Source of the DNA: Cannabis sativa
Lineage: Eukaryota; Streptophyta; Magnoliopsida; Rosales; Cannabaceae
Direction: 5' to 3'
NCBI RefSeq assembly: GCF_029168945.1
Contig: NC_083602.1
Location: 26,585,323-26,649,322 of the forward strand
Length of the DNA: 64,000 nt
A program made the position numbers and the translations under genes. Below are positions 61,165-64,000 of this stretch, piece after piece (position 1 is the first letter of the stretch; each line of letters starts with the position of its first letter). The notes under the pieces were generated by a model, which worked only from the letters and a program-made list of their open reading frames with translations, was not told the origin of the DNA and ran no database searches.

Positions 61165-63071
61165 TGTTGGGTTTTATGCCCTAAATAAAACTCATTTCAA
61201 TATAATCAGATTTATTTATTAATATAGATCAGAAATAACATTTAATGTTGCATGGTTCACATGATTTATTTCATGATTATATGTACATAATGTATAAATT
61301 CATCTGAAACCCTTTTCACATACTTGATCCTGTTTATTGTGCCGTCAACACATTGGAAAGTAAACATGACTATGTGAATAAAGTTTCCTAGATTTATCAG
61401 ACATAGGGTTTTACTGATATGATAATCTACAACAGAGTTTACTTGCATTTGGAGAAGTGCTATGTTCTTTCCAGTGCATTGGTTAAAGTAAAGCTCAGGT
61501 TGGATGCATGGAGTATGCATCGGAAGGGACCGATATGAACTTTGACTTAGATTTATTAAACTTACCGTAATATCTATTCAAGTCAATATCGCCTAGTTGA
61601 TCCTAGATCAAATGATCTTAATCCTGATATGATTAGGCTCAATCTTGAAGGATATTCGTGTTCTTTGATTTGTTAGTTAAGCCTACTTTTAGGTCAGGGT
61701 GATACGTACATTTTGGGAACACGGTAGTGCAATTGAGTGGGAGCGCTGACATAAACATGGAATCTATAGCTTCTATCTGGCAAATAGTAATCAAAGGATG
61801 ATCTCCTTCTAGCTTAACCAAACGAACATAAATGGCTGAGTACTCATTTCACATAAGCTGAAATATCATTTATACGGGGTCAAGTGTTTTAAGGAATAAA
61901 TACATTGTAGGGTGTAACAGTAATCTAATCCCTTTACAGTGTAGATCATTCATAAAGAGGATCATTGATCACATTAGGATTATAACAATGGATAACTAAT
62001 GATGTGTCTATATGGTGGAACATATAGAGCATTCTATATACTGAGAGTGCAATTCTAAGTTCTATGCGTGGATTCAACGAAGAATTAATAAGTTAGTGAA
62101 TTTTAGTGCTAAATTCTTGATCTACTTATTGGAAGCTTGGTTATATAGACCCATGGTCCCCGCACTAGTTGAGATAATATTGCTTGTAAGGCTCATATAA
62201 TTGGTTTTGATTAATCAATTATAATTCTCAAATTAGACTATGTCTATTTGTGAATTTTTCACTAAGTAAGGGCGAAATTGTAAAAAAGAGTTTATAGGGG
62301 CATATTTGTTAATTATGATACTTTGTATGGTTCAATTAATAAATATGATAAATGACAATATTATTTAATAATTATTTATAGTTATTAAATAGTTAGAATT
62401 GGCATTTAAATGGTTAAATTAGAAAATTTGCGTTTTTGTGAAAATCAGATGCAAAAAAGATAAAACTGCAAAATTGCAAAAAGTGAGGCCCAAATCCACA
62501 AGTATAGGGCCGGCCACTTTTGTAGGGTTTTTCCCTCTGATATTTTCATTATTTTAATGCCAAATAATTCAAACCTAACCCTAGTGGAATGCTATAAATA
62601 GATAGTGAAGGCTTGAGGAAATTTACACTAAATTTCTACACTTTTCTTCTGACACTTCTGATTCAGAAAAACTGAGCCTCTCTCTCTCCCTATCTTTAGC
62701 TGCCACTTCTTCTCTCTCTTGTTCATTGAAATTTCGAAAATCCTTAGTGTATGAGTAGTGCCCACACACAGCAAGTGATACCTCAATCATAGTGAGGAAG
62801 ATCGTGAAGAAAGACTTTCAGCAAGAAGGAGTTTCAGCATCAAAGATTCAGAGAAAGAGATCCAGGTTCAGATATTGATAATGCTCTGCTACAGAAAGGA
62901 ATCAAGGGCTAGATATCTGAACAGAAGGAGTCATTGTATTCCGCTGCACCCAATGTAAGGTTTCTTAAACTTTATATGTGTTTATTTAATCGTTTTAGAA
63001 AGTTCATATTTAGGGTGTTAATCAACATACTTGTGAGTAGATCTAAGATCCTGGTAAAATAAATTCCAACA
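61165..63071 (+). mobile_element. 3' LTR of the inner element
   Basis: TGTTGGGTTTTATGCCC start, AATTCCAACA end, TATA box at about 62592-62600. Differences from the 5' LTR are scattered single-base changes and a few 1-base indels. Confidence 0.95.
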
Positions 63072-64000
63072 GTACGACCATTCCATAGTTTGACGGGTGT
63101 CTTAGGGACTGCTTTAGATGGAACAACATTTAAAATGTCGTTTGCCATCTGAATAACATATCCCCAGAAGGACGTAGACAGAGTTGAATAACTCAGCATA
63201 GACCTTACCATTTCCAAAAGAGTGCGATTTCTTCTTTCTACAACTCCATTTTGCTGTGGAGTGCTTGGGCAGTGTATTGGGACTCAATTTCAAGTTCAAT
63301 TAAATGATCTTTGAACTGCATATCCATATATTCTCCACCCCTATCAGTTCGCAAGATCTTTAATGTTTTACCTAATTGGTTTTGAGCAAAAGCATGAAAT
63401 TCCTGAAACTTTTCAAACGTTCAGATTTCTTTTGCATTAGGTAAAGAAAGCTGTATCTAGAGAAATCGTCAATGAAAGTGACGAAATACTCATAACCACC
63501 TCGAGCTTTTACATTCAGAGGTCCGCAAACATCTGAATGCACTAACCCTAGGGGTTGTTTGGAACGCTCTCCCTTTGCAGAGAAAGAACGTTGTGTCATT
63601 TTTCCTTCTAGGCATGACTCACAAACTGGCAATTCTCCTAAGACGATATTTTTCAATGGACCGTCCTTGGTTAGCCTATTGAGTCTATCAAAGCCTATAT
63701 GACCTAAACGTAAATGCCATAGATAAGTTTGTTCATCATTATTAATCTCTTTTCTCTTAAGGCTTCTAGGTTTAGCTACATTAAAAAGTTCAGTATTTAG
63801 TGAGATTTGCGTATCAGGTCTTAAAACATAAAGCCCTTGTTCCATGTTAGCAACACATATATGAAATCCATTACGAGAAATTGAACAATTAGAGCTCGAA
63901 AAATTCAATATATAAAATTGTGTTCGTAAACATGAAACACTAATCAAGTTTCTACTAAAGTTTGGAATAAATAAAACATTGTGTAAAAGTAAAAATCTTT
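63072..64000 (-). pseudogene. pol: Copia pol, GAG-pre-integrase and integrase part of the outer element
   Basis: On the minus strand from the window edge: the GAG-pre-integrase zinc finger (YLWHLRLGHIGFDRLNRL then CESCLEGKM), integrase core with VHSDVCGPL and YFVTFIDDFSRYSFLYLM (the first two catalytic Asp), then, after a 1-base frame change near 63260, QQNGVVERRNRT (the Glu) and LSYSTLSTSFWGYVIQMAND, ending KLWNGR at the insertion point. The gene continues at 52826 with a GCPAHVLRKK-type block. One frameshift and one probable frame break near 63375 are seen here. Confidence 0.9.

Larger units (their letters stand above)
52832..63071 (+). mobile_element. Complete but non-autonomous copia-family LTR element, 10.24 kb
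   Basis: Two LTRs (1910 and 1907 bp), perfect GTACG target duplication, primer-binding site at 54744, polypurine tract at 61150-61164. I counted by eye roughly 40 differences between the LTRs, about 98 percent identity, so insertion was recent. The 6.4-kb internal region has no ORF longer than about 80 codons. Its first 4.4 kb is AT-rich non-coding sequence and the last 2 kb is a ruined copia pol. It must have been mobilised by proteins from another element. Confidence 0.95.
48920..64000 (-). mobile_element. Outer copia element, minus strand, extends past the window; split by a nested element
   Basis: The 3' LTR is 48920-50783. The polypurine tract and pol 3' half occupy 50784-52826. A nested element occupies 52832-63071, and integrase plus the GAG-side part of pol continue from 63072 to the window edge. 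The order integrase, reverse transcriptase, RNase H, LTR is that of copia (Pseudoviridae-like) elements. The second LTR and gag lie outside. The left flank is caaat (48915-48919), the expected target duplication to look for beyond the far LTR. Confidence 0.93.

Overview
This window looks like nuclear DNA of a eudicot plant. It is very AT-rich, its genes have introns, and it carries plant-type retrotransposons, MULEs, MITEs and two fragments of plastid genes that now sit in nuclear context. The LTR and LINE families resemble those common in Rosales such as Cannabaceae, but that placement is an impression, not something shown here. Only two loci look like intact host genes. One is a four-exon minus-strand gene (4860-6439) for a plant-specific serine-rich acidic protein of unknown function, with two AACGG (MSA-type) motifs upstream. 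The other is an intronless G-type lectin receptor-like kinase of 829 residues (22360-24849). Almost everything else is mobile-element sequence.

Layout. 1-4860: AT-rich DNA with a LINE-type RNase H remnant, a 0.93-kb TIR element, a possible Helitron end and three fold-back MITEs. 4860-6640: the serine-rich gene and its promoter. 7298-10240: plastid rpl2 and ycf1 pieces, split by a 1.97-kb solo LTR. 10390-19320: a Kaonashi-like MULE with a broken mudrA transposase on the plus strand and a broken DUF1985/Ulp1-protease gene on the minus strand. 19348-21800: a TIR element and a palindromic MITE. 22360-24849: the receptor kinase. 25301-27186: a copia-type solo LTR with a perfect 5-bp target duplication. 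27229-37130: a candidate Helitron that carries a decayed RPA70-like gene and is interrupted by a minus-strand LINE. 37165-39650: nested MITEs. 40193-45889: a second LINE of the same family with an 18-bp target duplication, itself hit by a truncated LTR.

47330-64000 is a nest three deep. The leader of an old copia element (47330-48919) is interrupted by a minus-strand copia element (48920 to beyond 64000). The integrase gene of that element is in turn interrupted by a complete 10.2-kb plus-strand element (52832-63071, target duplication GTACG). The innermost element has two nearly identical 1.9-kb LTRs, a primer-binding site and a polypurine tract, but its internal region has no ORF above about 80 codons and only a ruined pol. 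It is best read as a non-autonomous element that moved using another element's proteins, and it landed in a related element whose pol is much better preserved.

I found no convincing new multigene system. The most interesting items are the non-autonomous element nested in its relative, the RPA-carrying Helitron candidate, the MULE/Ulp1 pair, and the MSA motifs on the uncharacterised gene.
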